The notes: generated by a model from the sequence alone, not told the origin. A stretch of 64,000 nt of DNA from Neobacillus rhizophilus (GCF_018343535.1 NZ_JAGYPF010000002.1:1080103-1144102), one strand, 5' to 3'; counted from the stretch's first letter, positions 27,603-37,650 are shown. A program made the numbers and translations.

Positions 27603-28766
27603 ATGGATAATTTTATTTTTCAAAATCCAACCAAATTAATTTTTGGGAAAGATCAGCTTCAACAGCTAAAAGTAGAAGTTCCGCGCTATGGGAAAAAGGT
27701 CCTGCTTGTTTATGGGGGCGGAAGCATCAAGCGTACTGGTCTATATGACAAGGTCGTGACAATTCTAAATGAGATTGGGGCAGAGGTATTTGAACTTCCT
27801 GGAGTAGAACCCAACCCACGTATAACAACGGCCCGAAAAGGGGTAGAAATCTGCAAAACAGAAGGAATAGACTTCATTTTGGCAGTAGGCGGCGGAAGTG
27901 TAATTGATTGCAGCAAATTAATTGCTGCCGGAGCGAAATATGACGGCGATGCCTGGGATATAGTCATTAAAAAAGCATTTGCTAAGGAAGCGCTTCCGTT
28001 CGGCACCGTGCTGACACTGGCTGCAACCGGTTCGGAAATGAATGCGGGTTCCGTCATTACAAATTGGGAAACAAATGAAAAATACGGCTGGGGAAGTGCG
28101 GTAACATTTCCGAAATTCTCTATTCTTGATCCAGTTCATACTTATTCCGTTCCAAAAAATCAAACCATTTACGGAATTGTTGACATGATGTCCCACGTTC
28201 TTGAACATTATTTCCATCTTACTGAGGAAACGGATTTTCAGGACCGCATGTGCGAATCTCTGTTGATTACAGTTATGGAAACAGCACCAAAATTGCTGGA
28301 AGACCTCGAGAATTATGATCACCGGGCAACCATTCTTTATTGCGGCACCATGGCCTTAAACGGTATTTTAAATATGGGCTACCGCGGCGATTGGGCAACC
28401 CATAATTTAGAGCACGCAGTGTCGGCAGTTTATGACATTCCGCATGGCGGCGGCCTTGCGATTCTTTTCCCGCATTGGATGGAGCACAATCTCAAAGTCA
28501 AGCCTGAGCGTTTCAAGCAGCTTGCCGAACGAGTTCTTGGCGTTAATTCTGAAGGGAAAAGCGCTGAGGAAGCAGGCCTTGAAGGTATTCGTAAGCTGCG
28601 GGAGTACTGGAATAGCATCGGTGCCCCTGCTCGTTTAGCTGATTATGACATCGATGAAAGCAAGCTTGACTTGATGGCAGACCGTGCCATGGCCAACGGG
28701 GAATTTGGCAACTTTACAAAATTGAATAGAGAAGATTGCTTGGCGATTTATCGTGCAGCATTATAA
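27603..28766 (+). CDS. yugJ: Iron-containing alcohol dehydrogenase (YugJ)
   Basis: 387 residues, group III Fe-dependent alcohol dehydrogenase (BdhA/YqhD-like). [34 protein letters not shown] and the metal-binding HVLEHYF and [15 protein letters not shown] histidines are present. It probably reduces aldehydes such as butanal with NAD(P)H. ATG at 27603 gives the standard [15 protein letters not shown] start; GTG at 27591 overlaps the ribosome binding site. It precedes pgi as in B. subtilis. Confidence 0.92.
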   Translation: MDNFIFQNPTKLIFGKDQLQQLKVEVPRYGKKVLLVYGGGSIKRTGLYDKVVTILNEIGAEVFELPGVEPNPRITTARKGVEICKTEGIDFILAVGGGSVIDCSKLIAAGAKYDGDAWDIVIKKAFAKEALPFGTVLTLAATGSEMNAGSVITNWETNEKYGWGSAVTFPKFSILDPVHTYSVPKNQTIYGIVDMMSHVLEHYFHLTEETDFQDRMCESLLITVMETAPKLLEDLENYDHRATILYCGTMALNGILNMGYRGDWATHNLEHAVSAVYDIPHGGGLAILFPHWMEHNLKVKPERFKQLAERVLGVNSEGKSAEEAGLEGIRKLREYWNSIGAPARLADYDIDESKLDLMADRAMANGEFGNFTKLNREDCLAIYRAAL

Positions 28767-28772
28767 GAAGAG

Positions 28773-28803
28773 TGGCTCGGGCTTACTGCCCGGGCCTTTT
28801 TCT
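28773..28803 (+). terminator. Terminator after yugJ
   Basis: GGCTCGGGC-TTACT-GCCCGGGCC followed by five T. Confidence 0.9.
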
Positions 28804-28962
28804 GCGGGCAAAACGCAAAAATAAAAGCAAAAGACGAAAAATGTCCAATTTTGTAAAAAAATCATCAAAATTGGGTACGCTTACAACAGGGGGCTTTCCT
28901 TGCTAATCCACCCCTTATTCGATAAAGTGATTTATGAAATATAAAATAATGGAGGATCATGC

Positions 28963-30312
28963 ATGACACATGTTCGTTTTGATTACTCAAAAGCTCTCTC
29001 CTTCTTTGGAGAACATGAACTTACATACTTAAGGGATGCCGTTAAAGTGGCCCACCATTCCCTTCATGAAAAAACCGGAGCTGGCAGTGACTTTTTAGGG
29101 TGGATTGACCTACCAACTAACTATGACAAAGAGGAATTTGCACGGATCCAAAAAGCAGCTAAAAAAATCAAGACAGATTCCGATGTTCTCCTTGTTATCG
29201 GGATTGGCGGCTCTTATTTAGGAGCAAGAGCTGCAGTTGAAATGCTTCAGCACAGCTTTTACAATGCCCTGCCAAAAGATAAGCGGAAGACCCCGCAAAT
29301 TATTTTTACCGGCAATAATATCAGCTCTTCTTATATGCGGGATATTATGGACCTTCTTGAAAATAAGGATTTCTCGATTAACGTGATCTCCAAATCCGGA
29401 ACAACCACAGAGCCGGCGATTGCTTTCCGTATTTTCCGTAAACTACTCGAAGAAAAATACGGTGTGGATGAAGCACGCAAACGAATTTATGCGACAACCG
29501 ATAAAGCGAGAGGAGCTTTGAAAACACTTTCGAACGAAGAAGGCTATGAAACCTTTGTCATTCCTGATGATGTCGGTGGCCGCTATTCAGTGTTAACAGC
29601 TGTGGGCTTGCTGCCAATCGCTGCGAGCGGAGCGGATATTGTGAAAATGATGGATGGCGCTGCCAAAGCTGAGGAGGACTATAGCCATTCAGAGCTTGAG
29701 GACAACCAGGCTTATCAATATGCAGCCGTCAGAAACATTCTTTATAATAAAGGTAAGTCCATTGAAATGCTGATAAATTATGAGCCAGGGCTGCAATATT
29801 TCTCAGAATGGTGGAAGCAGTTGTTCGGAGAAAGTGAAGGAAAAGACCAAAAGGGCATCTATCCATCATCGGCTAATTTTTCAACGGATCTTCATTCCCT
29901 TGGTCAATATGTGCAGGAAGGGCGCCGTGACCTATTTGAAACCATCATCAAGGTAGAAAATCCTCGTCATGAGCTGACTATTGAGAAATTTGATAACGAC
30001 CTTGATGGACTTAATTATTTAGCAGGTCAAACTGTTGATTTCGTTAATAACAAGGCATTTGAAGGAACCATGCTTGCCCATACCGATGGAGGCGTTCCAA
30101 ATTTAATTGTGTCGATTCCGGCAATGGATGAGTATACATTTGGCTATCTTGTCTATTTCTTTGAAAAGGCATGTGCCATGAGCGGTTACCTGCTTGGCGT
30201 CAACCCATTTGATCAGCCTGGTGTGGAAGCCTATAAAGTGAATATGTTTGCTCTTTTAGGCAAGCCTGGATTTGAAAAGAAAAAGGCAGAGTTGGAAAAA
30301 CGTTTAAAATAA
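28963..30312 (+). CDS. pgi: Glucose-6-phosphate isomerase
   Basis: 449 residues, the Gram-positive size class. [13 protein letters not shown] near 78, sugar-phosphate site [15 protein letters not shown] near 143, the signature [17 protein letters not shown] near 205, and the catalytic Glu/His region are conserved. It interconverts glucose 6-phosphate and fructose 6-phosphate. ATGGAGGATC precedes the ATG. Confidence 0.96.
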   Translation: MTHVRFDYSKALSFFGEHELTYLRDAVKVAHHSLHEKTGAGSDFLGWIDLPTNYDKEEFARIQKAAKKIKTDSDVLLVIGIGGSYLGARAAVEMLQHSFYNALPKDKRKTPQIIFTGNNISSSYMRDIMDLLENKDFSINVISKSGTTTEPAIAFRIFRKLLEEKYGVDEARKRIYATTDKARGALKTLSNEEGYETFVIPDDVGGRYSVLTAVGLLPIAASGADIVKMMDGAAKAEEDYSHSELEDNQAYQYAAVRNILYNKGKSIEMLINYEPGLQYFSEWWKQLFGESEGKDQKGIYPSSANFSTDLHSLGQYVQEGRRDLFETIIKVENPRHELTIEKFDNDLDGLNYLAGQTVDFVNNKAFEGTMLAHTDGGVPNLIVSIPAMDEYTFGYLVYFFEKACAMSGYLLGVNPFDQPGVEAYKVNMFALLGKPGFEKKKAELEKRLK

Positions 30313-30325
30313 TAATTAAAGTATA

Positions 30326-30356
30326 GAGTGCTGATAAAAATCGGCACTCTTTTTTA
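30326..30356 (+). terminator. Terminator after pgi
   Basis: AGAGTGCTGAT / ATCGGCACTCT stem with AAAA loop, then six T. Confidence 0.9.
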
Positions 30357-30411
30357 TGAATTTATTAGCAAAGGGAATACTAACCTTAATGTCTAAAAGG
30401 GGTGATATGTT

Positions 30412-30819
30412 TTGAAGGAATTGCCGTCTAAAGTTGAAGGAAAACAGTTTGATTTGTATAAGCTTGAACAAAAATTAAAACCTATCGGCTATTCTATTGG
30501 CGGGAATTGGGATTATGACCATGGTTCCTTTGATTACAAAATAGATGATCAAGATGGCTATCAATTTTTAAGGCTGCCATTTACAGCGGTTGATGGCAAC
30601 CTCGATAGAAATGGCTGCACGGTTGAACTTGGCAGGCCGTTTCTGCTCTCCCACCAATATGAGGAAGGAATTGATGAACAAGGAACTTCCGGCACATTTT
30701 CCGGTTCCTTTAATCAGTTTCAAGAGCCGACCGATAAAGATGCCAGTCTTTCAGATCATGCCTTGAACGCTGGGGAATCACTTGTAGCGGAACTGGAATC
30801 ATTATTGCTATCAGATTAG
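30412..30819 (+). CDS. yugN: YugN-like protein
   Basis: 135 residues, YugN family. GNWDYDHGSFDYKID and RLPFTAVDGNLD are the recognisable blocks. Function unknown. TTG start with AAAAGGGGTGAT upstream. Confidence 0.87.
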   Translation: MKELPSKVEGKQFDLYKLEQKLKPIGYSIGGNWDYDHGSFDYKIDDQDGYQFLRLPFTAVDGNLDRNGCTVELGRPFLLSHQYEEGIDEQGTSGTFSGSFNQFQEPTDKDASLSDHALNAGESLVAELESLLLSD

Positions 30820-30836
30820 GTTGATTCGCTTAATGA

Positions 30837-30868
30837 GGAGAAGAGGAGCACAATTGCCTCTCTCCTTA
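30837..30868 (+). terminator. Terminator after yugN
   Basis: AGGAGAAGAGG / CCTCTCTCCT stem with one bulge, followed by TTATT. Confidence 0.65.
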
Positions 30869-31003
30869 TTCATAAGAATTTACATTCACAAAATCTTCAC
30901 AAAATAAACTATTTTCTTTGCATTAAGGTACTTGTATATATCTAGGAAAACTTGTAAATTATGTTTAATACTATTGTTATATTATGAAATTGAGGGTTGG
31001 AGC

Positions 31004-31168
31004 ATGATGATGAGGGAGAATTCTTTGTTATCCATTATTGAAAAAACGAGACAGGAAATGATTGAATTAGCGCATCTTTATGGGTACTCCAATCCAAATG
31101 TAGTCCAATGCAGTCAGCAACTGGACCAACTTTTAAATACATATGACAGGAAAAGTGTAAAACATTAA
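31004..31168 (+). CDS. Spo0E-family aspartyl-phosphate phosphatase-like peptide
   Basis: 54 residues, helical hairpin of the Spo0E family. The signature SQELD appears as SQQLD, preceded by NPNVVQC and followed by LLNTY. Spo0E-type proteins dephosphorylate Spo0A~P and delay sporulation. TGAGGGTTGGAGC precedes the ATG run; the second or third Met could be the real start. Confidence 0.82.
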   Translation: MMMRENSLLSIIEKTRQEMIELAHLYGYSNPNVVQCSQQLDQLLNTYDRKSVKH

Positions 31169-31174
31169 TACAAA

Positions 31175-31208
31175 AAAGCCTTCCATTTGCCGGAAGGTTT
31201 TTTTTATG
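31175..31208 (+). terminator. Terminator after the Spo0E-like gene
   Basis: CCTTCC / GGAAGG stem with ATTTGCC loop, then a T8 tract. Confidence 0.85.
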
Positions 31209-31290
31209 GAATAATTTCCAGCCAAAATGCAAAGTTTAAAAGGGAAAATTGAAAACAAATTACAACCATGTTTTTGAGGTGCAAAAAGTG

Positions 31291-32964
31291 ATGATAGAAA
31301 CAAAAAAAGAGCAAAGATATATCATCTTTGCCTTGCTTGTTTTAGCAGTCTATCTTTCTCCGTTATTTATTCTGCAGGAAAATGCCCATATTCGGGTTCA
31401 CGATAATTTGGACTCCAACATCGCCTGGTATAAGGTCTTGGCAAGGAGCGGCGAAATATTCGGCGGTGTTGAGGGGGCAGTTCCGCAAATTATTAATGGG
31501 CTCCTTTCGAGGAATGCCTTTGGAACGGAGTACAGTGTCATTGTTTGGCTACATTCATTGCTGCCAACGATGACGGCCTATGCATTAAGTCAGGCATTAA
31601 CGAGAGTCACGGCATTTTTCGGGATGTATTTGCTGTTAAAAAATCATTTTCTTCCTGATGGACGCTGGCTTCTATTAAACATTTCCGCAGCCCTGGCCTT
31701 TGCGATGACGCCGTTCTGGCCATCTGGGATGTTAAGTACATTAGGCATGCCGCTGGCCTTGTGGGCGTTTTTAAATATCCGCAGCGGTGAAGGGTCTTTA
31801 AAGGATTATGCGGTGTTAACCTTCCTGCCTTTTTACGCCAGCATCGTATTGGGATTTTTCTTTTTTTTAAGTGCGATGGGGGTTTTTTGGCTAGTAGATT
31901 GTCTTCGTAAAAAGGGCTGGAACCTTCGCTTCTTGTTTGCGATTGTTTATATGACATTTGTTTTTGCAATTGTTGAGTATCGTTTAGTCTATTCTTTTTT
32001 ATTTAAAGGAGAACCGAATAGCCGCGACGAATATTTCCATGCGCAACTGCCCTTTTGGCGTGCTGTCCGGCTCACCTTTAAAAATTATCTACTGGGACAC
32101 ACCCATGTAATGACGGTTCATACTTTAATCATCCTGCCAGCTACTTTTTTCGCCTTTTATTTTATTGTTTCAAAAAAGCTGTGGAGGCAGGAAAGAATCT
32201 TTGTTTTTTTATTTGCCCTAAATTTCTTCTTGTCGTTATGGTATGCGTTCTGGTTTTATGAGGGCTGGCTGCCTTTGACAAAAAAATTCCACTTTATGGA
32301 TACCTTTAATTTCGCCCGTTATCATTTTTTACGGCCGATGGTGATCTATGCAAGCTTTGCGTTAGCCCTTAAAATCATCACCATGCAGGGAGTCAATTGG
32401 GCGAAAACAGCCCAGTGTTTAGCGATAATGCAGCTTCTGGTGCTGGGACTATTCAATGATGAAATCATTTACCGCGACAAACCGACAGTGAAGCAGTTTT
32501 ATGCCGAGGATTTATTCGCGGAAATTAAAGATTATATTGCGCTGCCCCAGGAGGAGTATCGGGTCGCAAGTATTGGCATCCATCCGGCAATCGCCCAGTT
32601 TAATGGGTTTTACACACTTGATACCTATAATAATTTTTATCCATTAAGCTACAAACATCAATTTAGGAAAATAATTGAAAAGGAATTGGCTAAAAATAAA
32701 ACCATTCAAAAGTATTTCGACCAATGGGGCGGGCGCTGCTATATTTATACGGCACAGCTTGGAAAGAGATATATGATAAAAAAAGATTCCAAGCGGCATC
32801 TAAAAAACTTGGAATTAAACACGGCTGTTTTTAAGGAAATGGGCGGGCGTTATATTTTTTCAGCTATCCCGATCGATAATGCTGCTAAAAATCAGCTGAC
32901 ACTTGAAAAGGTGTTTGTCACCAAAACGTCTGCCTGGAAAATTTACTTGTATAAGACATTTTAA
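31291..32964 (+). CDS. DUF6044 polytopic membrane protein, GT-C-like
   Basis: 557 residues with about ten to twelve membrane helices and a C-terminal extracytoplasmic region of roughly 130 residues. The first outside loop holds RVHDNLDSNIAWYK; an acidic HDNLD at this place is what GT-C glycosyltransferases use as catalytic base, as in YfhO-type enzymes. It is followed after 18 bp by a polyprenyl-type GT2, the arrangement of glycosylation systems where GT2 loads undecaprenyl phosphate and a GT-C enzyme transfers the sugar outside. ATG at 31291 follows GAGGTG. Confidence 0.8.
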   Translation: MIETKKEQRYIIFALLVLAVYLSPLFILQENAHIRVHDNLDSNIAWYKVLARSGEIFGGVEGAVPQIINGLLSRNAFGTEYSVIVWLHSLLPTMTAYALSQALTRVTAFFGMYLLLKNHFLPDGRWLLLNISAALAFAMTPFWPSGMLSTLGMPLALWAFLNIRSGEGSLKDYAVLTFLPFYASIVLGFFFFLSAMGVFWLVDCLRKKGWNLRFLFAIVYMTFVFAIVEYRLVYSFLFKGEPNSRDEYFHAQLPFWRAVRLTFKNYLLGHTHVMTVHTLIILPATFFAFYFIVSKKLWRQERIFVFLFALNFFLSLWYAFWFYEGWLPLTKKFHFMDTFNFARYHFLRPMVIYASFALALKIITMQGVNWAKTAQCLAIMQLLVLGLFNDEIIYRDKPTVKQFYAEDLFAEIKDYIALPQEEYRVASIGIHPAIAQFNGFYTLDTYNNFYPLSYKHQFRKIIEKELAKNKTIQKYFDQWGGRCYIYTAQLGKRYMIKKDSKRHLKNLELNTAVFKEMGGRYIFSAIPIDNAAKNQLTLEKVFVTKTSAWKIYLYKTF

Positions 32965-32982
32965 CATCGGGGGTATTAGCAG

Positions 32983-34002
32983 ATGATGGAACCAATCCTT
33001 ACTATTGTTGTACCGTGCTATAACGAGGAGGAAGTTTTGCCGGAAACAATGGTGAAGCTTCAGCAGCAACTTGAGGAGCTGATTGCCGATTCGCTTGTTT
33101 CAAAGCAAAGCAAGCTTTTGTTTGTAGATGACGGAAGTAAGGATCAAACATGGGAACTGATTTATAAAGAGGGGCTGCGAAATAAATATGTCCGCGGCTT
33201 AAAATTGGCCCGCAATGTCGGTCACCAAAACGCACTTGTGGCTGGGCTCCATGCGGCCAAAGATTTTTCTGATTGCGTCATTTCGATTGATGCGGACCTT
33301 CAAGATGACATTCGAGCCATCCGCGAATTTGTTATGAAATTTAATGAAGGCAGCGAGATTGTCTACGGTGTACGAAAAGGCCGAGAAACGGACACATTTT
33401 TTAAGCGAAGCACGGCCCAAGGCTTTTATAAAATGATGAGAAAATTAGGTGTTGACCTTGTTTATAACCATGCTGATTTCAGGCTGATGAGTAAACGGGC
33501 CCTACATGAACTGGAGCGTTTTAAAGAGGTGAATTTATTCCTGAGAGGAATCGTGCCGCTTCTCGGGTTTCACACGGATGTGGTGTATTATGACAGGCTC
33601 GAAAGGCAGGCAGGAGAGACTAAATATCCGTTAAAAAAAATGCTGGCATTTGCCTTTGATGGGATTACCTCCTTTTCTGTTTCGCCGATCCGCTTTGTGC
33701 TGGTAATTGGCTTTGTTTCTTTTCTGATGAGTATAATCTTTGGCGGCTATTTCTTGACTCTAAAATTTTTAGGCAATACCGAAACAGGCTGGACTTCGCT
33801 GATTACCTCCATCTGGTTAATTGGCGGGCTGCAGTTAATTGCGATTGGTCTAATCGGGGAATATATTGGAAAAATATATAAGGAAACGAAGCAGCGCCCT
33901 AAATACATTGTTGATATCGATACGTTAAATCTGCCGATTCCCCGGCGTCATTTACTGAACACCACCAATGATGAAGAACTATTTCCTGTAAACCTAAAAT
34001 AA
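32983..34002 (+). CDS. Polyprenyl-phosphate glycosyltransferase, GT2 (CsbB/YkcC-like)
   Basis: 339 residues. An N-terminal GT-A domain has VVPCYNEEEVL, the metal-binding DADLQDD near residue 103 and the family RHMSK-like region as DFRLMSKRA; two membrane helices near residues 235 and 270 and a cytoplasmic tail follow. Such enzymes move a sugar from a nucleotide to undecaprenyl phosphate at the inner face. It is cotranscribed with the DUF6044 gene. No GtrA-type flippase is adjacent. Confidence 0.9.
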   Translation: MMEPILTIVVPCYNEEEVLPETMVKLQQQLEELIADSLVSKQSKLLFVDDGSKDQTWELIYKEGLRNKYVRGLKLARNVGHQNALVAGLHAAKDFSDCVISIDADLQDDIRAIREFVMKFNEGSEIVYGVRKGRETDTFFKRSTAQGFYKMMRKLGVDLVYNHADFRLMSKRALHELERFKEVNLFLRGIVPLLGFHTDVVYYDRLERQAGETKYPLKKMLAFAFDGITSFSVSPIRFVLVIGFVSFLMSIIFGGYFLTLKFLGNTETGWTSLITSIWLIGGLQLIAIGLIGEYIGKIYKETKQRPKYIVDIDTLNLPIPRRHLLNTTNDEELFPVNLK

Positions 34003-34029
34003 GAGGAGGGCCTACCCTCTTTTTTTTTG
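34001..34029 (+). terminator. Terminator after the GT2 gene
   Basis: AAGAGGAGGG-CCTA-CCCTCTTT followed by more T. Confidence 0.85.
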
Positions 34030-34093
34030 TCGTACAACCTCCCTCCCTTGAATACATATGTTATAGACAGGCTTTTTGGGGGGAGAAGATCAA

Positions 34094-34717
34094 ATGAATG
34101 TATTTTTAAGTTATATTTTACTAGGGCTATCACTGGCTGCTCCCATTGGTCCGATTAATGCAGCGCAAATTGACAGGGGAATCCGGAGCGGTTTTATGCA
34201 CTCATGGCTGATTGGAGTAGGTGCGGTAGTTGCCGATGGCGTATATATGCTAGTCGTTTACATAGGAGTAGTAAAGTTCCTCGATACCGAGTTTATGCAG
34301 ACCTTTCTGTGGCTTTTTGGCTTTTTTGTGCTCATTTATACGGGGGTGGAAACGATCCTTAATGTTGGGAAAATCCATATGAATCATTATCGTGGAAAGG
34401 AGCCACTTTTAAAATCCTTTTTTACCGGTTTTTTTATGTCAATCTCCAATCCTTTAACGATTCTATTTTGGTTGGGAATTTACGGCTCTGTTCTTGCGAA
34501 AACGGCCGCTTCTTATGATGCGGGGAGGCTTGTATTGTACAGCAGCGCCATTTTTATTGGGCTGTTGATTTGGGACATTATGATGGCGAGTGTGGCCAGC
34601 AGCTTTCGAAATTTTTTAACATCAAGGCTTCTTGTGGTAATTTCGATACTTTCAGGTCTATCTTTAATAGCGTTCGGCATGTATTTTGGTTTTCAGGCGA
34701 TAAGTATTTTATTTTAA
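34094..34717 (+). CDS. LysE/RhtB-family exporter
   Basis: 207 residues, six predicted membrane helices. The N-terminal SLAAPIGPINAAQIDRGIRSG is a typical LysE-family signature. It probably exports an amino acid or derivative; substrate unknown. ATG at 34094 follows GGGGGGAGAAGA. Confidence 0.88.
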   Translation: MNVFLSYILLGLSLAAPIGPINAAQIDRGIRSGFMHSWLIGVGAVVADGVYMLVVYIGVVKFLDTEFMQTFLWLFGFFVLIYTGVETILNVGKIHMNHYRGKEPLLKSFFTGFFMSISNPLTILFWLGIYGSVLAKTAASYDAGRLVLYSSAIFIGLLIWDIMMASVASSFRNFLTSRLLVVISILSGLSLIAFGMYFGFQAISILF

Positions 34718-34728
34718 TCACTTTAGGG

Positions 34729-34757
34729 AAAAGGCGGCATTTTGCCGCCTTTTTGAC
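34729..34757. terminator. Bidirectional terminator after the LysE-type gene
   Basis: AAAGGCGGC-ATTTT-GCCGCCTTTTT. Confidence 0.88.
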
Positions 34758-34760
34758 GGA

Positions 34761-36125
34761 TTAAGCTGTCGGCCATGGTTTAAGGATGGTTTTCTTTTTG
34801 TTCTTCTCACTTCTTTTCCATTTCACTCTCATGATTAAGGTAATTGCACCGATCACTCCAACAAAAGCAATGCTGATGAAGAAACCAGGTCTGCTTGAGG
34901 TATGGAATAAGGTGCCGCTTACCGCAATTAGAATCAACAGGATTCCAAGAAAATATTTTATTTTATCTTTAGCAGTTATTTTAAGAATTTTTCTTGGTGA
35001 AGCAAGAATAAACATCCAATTATAAAGCAGCATCAATCCGGCTGCAGTCGTTATATATTCATAGATTCGATTTGGCATCAGTAATGCTGACAAGACAGAT
35101 GCAGTAATGCCGATCATTGTAAGAATTAGTGTAGGCAGCGGAATCTTTAGCTTTCCTTCCTTTGCAAAGCTTGCCGGAGCATCCCCTTCTTTTGCAAGGG
35201 TAACTAAAACACTGGTAACTCCATAAAGTGAAGCAGCCATGGTGGAAAAGCCGGCAATTATTAAAGCACCGTTAAAGATATGCGGCACAAACGAAAGGTT
35301 GTAAGCATCCAATGCAATAACAAACGGGCTTTCCTTGGCGTTGAATTGCTGCCAATTGACCATGGTGACGGCAATCCCTATCGATAGGGCATAGATGACC
35401 ATTAGGGAAAAGAGCATAACCCTGCCGGCCTTTGGAGCTTCCTTAGGGTCTTTTAATTTAGTTGCCATTAAACCTAGAATTTCAATGCCACCAAAGGCAT
35501 AATAGGCAAAAATAACAGCAGACCACAGTCCTTTCATTCCGCCCGGAAAGAAATCCTTTTTGCTGTTAGGATACTGAATCGGACGGTCACCATCAATCAC
35601 GCCAAATATGGCCAACAGGGCAATAATGATAAACATTAAAATGGCTGCCACCTTTAAGACAGCAAGAACATTTTCCAGCTTATTTAAAATGCCCACACCA
35701 ATAAGAATGACGGCCAATCCGAGGATGGCGTAAACGGCAGCAAATACCCAGAGGGGAATGTTTGGGAACCAGAATCGCGAAAAAATAGATAGAGCGGTCA
35801 TTTGGCTCCCCATAATCAAAACTTCTGAACACCAATATACCCAGCCGCTGCTAAACCCAGCCCATCTGCCGTAAGCCTTTTTGGCATAAGACCGAAAGCC
35901 GCCCTCAAGCGGCTCTTTGGCGGTCATTTTTGATAGGGCATCAAATACTAAATAGGTGCCAAGCGCAGCGATTAAATAGGCAATTAAAATGGACGGTCCC
36001 GCCATCTTAATTGCCAAGCTCGAGCCCAGGAAAAAACCTGTCCCGATTGTACAGCCAATCCCAAACAAGGAAAGCTGCCACCAGCGCAAAGTAGTTTCCT
36101 TTGAGCCAGACGTTGACTTACCCAT
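34761..36125 (-). CDS. APC-family amino acid permease
   Basis: 454 residues, about twelve membrane helices. The first helix carries the APC signature FGIGCTIGTGFFLGSS, and EPLEGGFRSYAKKAYG and FAYYAFGGIEILG further match the amino-acid transporter subgroup. It imports an amino acid by proton symport; specificity unknown. ATG at 36125 (MGKSTSG) is chosen because AAAAGGAGATATT lies just upstream; the frame is open to 36227 but overlaps another small gene. Confidence 0.87.
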   Translation of the reverse strand: MGKSTSGSKETTLRWWQLSLFGIGCTIGTGFFLGSSLAIKMAGPSILIAYLIAALGTYLVFDALSKMTAKEPLEGGFRSYAKKAYGRWAGFSSGWVYWCSEVLIMGSQMTALSIFSRFWFPNIPLWVFAAVYAILGLAVILIGVGILNKLENVLAVLKVAAILMFIIIALLAIFGVIDGDRPIQYPNSKKDFFPGGMKGLWSAVIFAYYAFGGIEILGLMATKLKDPKEAPKAGRVMLFSLMVIYALSIGIAVTMVNWQQFNAKESPFVIALDAYNLSFVPHIFNGALIIAGFSTMAASLYGVTSVLVTLAKEGDAPASFAKEGKLKIPLPTLILTMIGITASVLSALLMPNRIYEYITTAAGLMLLYNWMFILASPRKILKITAKDKIKYFLGILLILIAVSGTLFHTSSRPGFFISIAFVGVIGAITLIMRVKWKRSEKNKKKTILKPWPTA

Positions 36126-36159
36126 ATAATATCTCCTTTTATACTGATCTTGGCCCCGG

Positions 36160-36321
36160 CTATACGTTGCGCCCAGTGGCACCTGGTGATTTGCCAGTAA
36201 TGCTTTGGTTATTATAGTCTTCATCATTTAGGCCAGGCATTTGTCTTCTATCCGACCCTAAATACTCTCCCTGGTGTTTTTCTTGCGCCTTTTTAAACTT
36301 ATCAAAGTTTTCATTTACCAA
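36160..36321 (-). CDS. Small hydrophilic protein upstream of the permease
   Basis: 53 residues from TTG at 36321, with AGAGGGATTAAT directly before it. The product starts MVNENFDKFKKAQEKHQGEY and ends ITGKSPGATGRNV; it is hydrophilic and rich in Asn, Gln, Gly and Lys, like some small spore or stress proteins. It ends 34 bp before the permease start on the same strand. No family recognised; that it is translated is an inference from the ribosome binding site and composition. Confidence 0.5.
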   Translation of the reverse strand: MVNENFDKFKKAQEKHQGEYLGSDRRQMPGLNDEDYNNQSITGKSPGATGRNV

Positions 36322-36552
36322 ATTAATCCCTCTTTTCTAATGCTCAAATATATTTCTTAAGATATACTCTTGCTTGTTTCTTATTCAATCTTCAAAGGAT
36401 GTTCAGTTTGTTTTTTTATGGAATTAAATTTTTATTACATAAACCGCCGCGAAACAAATGAAACTAAAGAGGAACTAGACAAAACTGGACACATCAGGCA
36501 TGATATAGATTTTTTATAACAAACGCTTTTCTAATGAAAGGGGTAGATTTGG

Positions 36553-37311
36553 ATGTTATCGACAGAAAAGCTGGCTGGTTTGCGCTTGCAATTATTAGAG
36601 GAAAAGAGTGGGCTGGAGGCACATTTGGAGCAAAATGACCACTTAGGTTTAGAAAGAGGCCATGCTCATGAATCAACGGGCGAATTGTCCTCCTACGACA
36701 ATCATCCGGCTGATGAAGCAACGGAGCTATATGAGCGGGAAAAAGATAATGCTTTACTGGAACATTATAAATTAGAGCTCTACAATGTTAACAAGGCTTT
36801 AGAGGCGATGGAAAATGGGTCATACGGTAAATGTGAAGTATGCGATAAGGAGATTCCGCTTGAGCGTTTGGAAGCATTGCCGAACACTACGTACTGCATT
36901 GAGCATAGCCCGGATCAGGTGACCTCTCATAAACGTCCTGTCGAAGAAGGTGTCCTCATGCCTCCATTTGGTAAATTTGATATGGATGAAAAGGACGAGA
37001 GCGTTGCCTTTGATGCGGAGGATTCCTGGCAGACTGTTGCACAATGGGGAACGTCGGACACGCCATCCGACCTGGCCTTCCCGCAGGATAATTATCAGGA
37101 CGTGTATGTTGAGGCAGATGAAAATATCGGCTATGTCGAGGATTATGAAAATTTTGTCGGCAATGATATGTATGGAAAAAATATCACCGTTTATCCGAAT
37201 CCACAGCATGAAAAATATGAGGACTCACTTGATGAAGAAGGGATCATGACAAGTTTCGGGGATTTACCGGCTTACGAACATGACCCGTATGTGGATCGGG
37301 ACGATAGATAG
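36553..37311 (+). CDS. yteA: YteA-family TraR/DksA-type zinc-finger protein
   Basis: 252 residues. The N-terminal 120 residues form a coiled coil plus DksA/TraR-type zinc finger: HPADEATELYEREKDNAL, YGKCEVCDKEI and TTYCIEH (the last ligand position is His-containing). The acidic C-terminal half has MYGKNITVYPNPQHEKYEDS, seen in YteA sporulation proteins. Possible RNA-polymerase secondary-channel binding is inferred from DksA. TGAAAGGGGTAG precedes the ATG. Confidence 0.85.
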   Translation: MLSTEKLAGLRLQLLEEKSGLEAHLEQNDHLGLERGHAHESTGELSSYDNHPADEATELYEREKDNALLEHYKLELYNVNKALEAMENGSYGKCEVCDKEIPLERLEALPNTTYCIEHSPDQVTSHKRPVEEGVLMPPFGKFDMDEKDESVAFDAEDSWQTVAQWGTSDTPSDLAFPQDNYQDVYVEADENIGYVEDYENFVGNDMYGKNITVYPNPQHEKYEDSLDEEGIMTSFGDLPAYEHDPYVDRDDR

Positions 37312-37329
37312 CAAAGGACCTGATTCTTA

Positions 37330-37366
37330 AAAAAAGAAAACAGCTTTCAAACGAGAGCTGTTTTCT
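37330..37366. terminator. Bidirectional terminator after yteA
   Basis: 11-bp stem AGAAAACAGCT / AGCTGTTTTCT. Confidence 0.85.
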
Positions 37367-37373
37367 CTGATAT

Positions 37374-37583
37374 TTACTCTGATTTATTGTTATTATTCAG
37401 CGGAATGTCTGCACCGTCTTCATTTTCGACGACGGCACCGATTTCACCCTCAGCATAGACATCGCTAACCTGCTCATGTGTCGTGGCAAAACCGGAGGAA
37501 AGTGGATCGCTATTTTGATAATAACTTGCATGAAAGAAGCTGCCCGCCACTTCAGTTCCTTTTTTTGGGTCTTTTTTCACCAT
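37374..37583 (-). CDS. DUF4025 protein (YozQ-like)
   Basis: 69 residues; FHASYYQNSDPLSSG and ATTHEQVSDVYAEGE match the DUF4025/YozQ type. Hydrophilic, no membrane segment. Function unknown. AAAGGAGAGAGATAC precedes the ATG. Confidence 0.75.
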   Translation of the reverse strand: MVKKDPKKGTEVAGSFFHASYYQNSDPLSSGFATTHEQVSDVYAEGEIGAVVENEDGADIPLNNNNKSE

Positions 37584-37610
37584 GTATCTCTCTCCTTTTT
37601 GTTATAATTG

Positions 37611-37650
37611 TCTAGCTGCAGCGCCTGATCAAGGCGCATTCGCTTTTCGT
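37611..37650 (+). repeat. Short hairpin of a common Bacillaceae intergenic type
   Basis: TCTAGCTGCAGCGCCT followed by GATCA and AGGCGC, then CGCTTTTCG. Resembles fragments of interspersed repeats seen in many Bacillus genomes; only one copy is present here. Confidence 0.4.

Noticed and set aside
36418..36519. 33-codon plus-strand frame before yteA
   Set aside because: No ribosome binding site near the ATG and an AT-rich, non-protein-like start.
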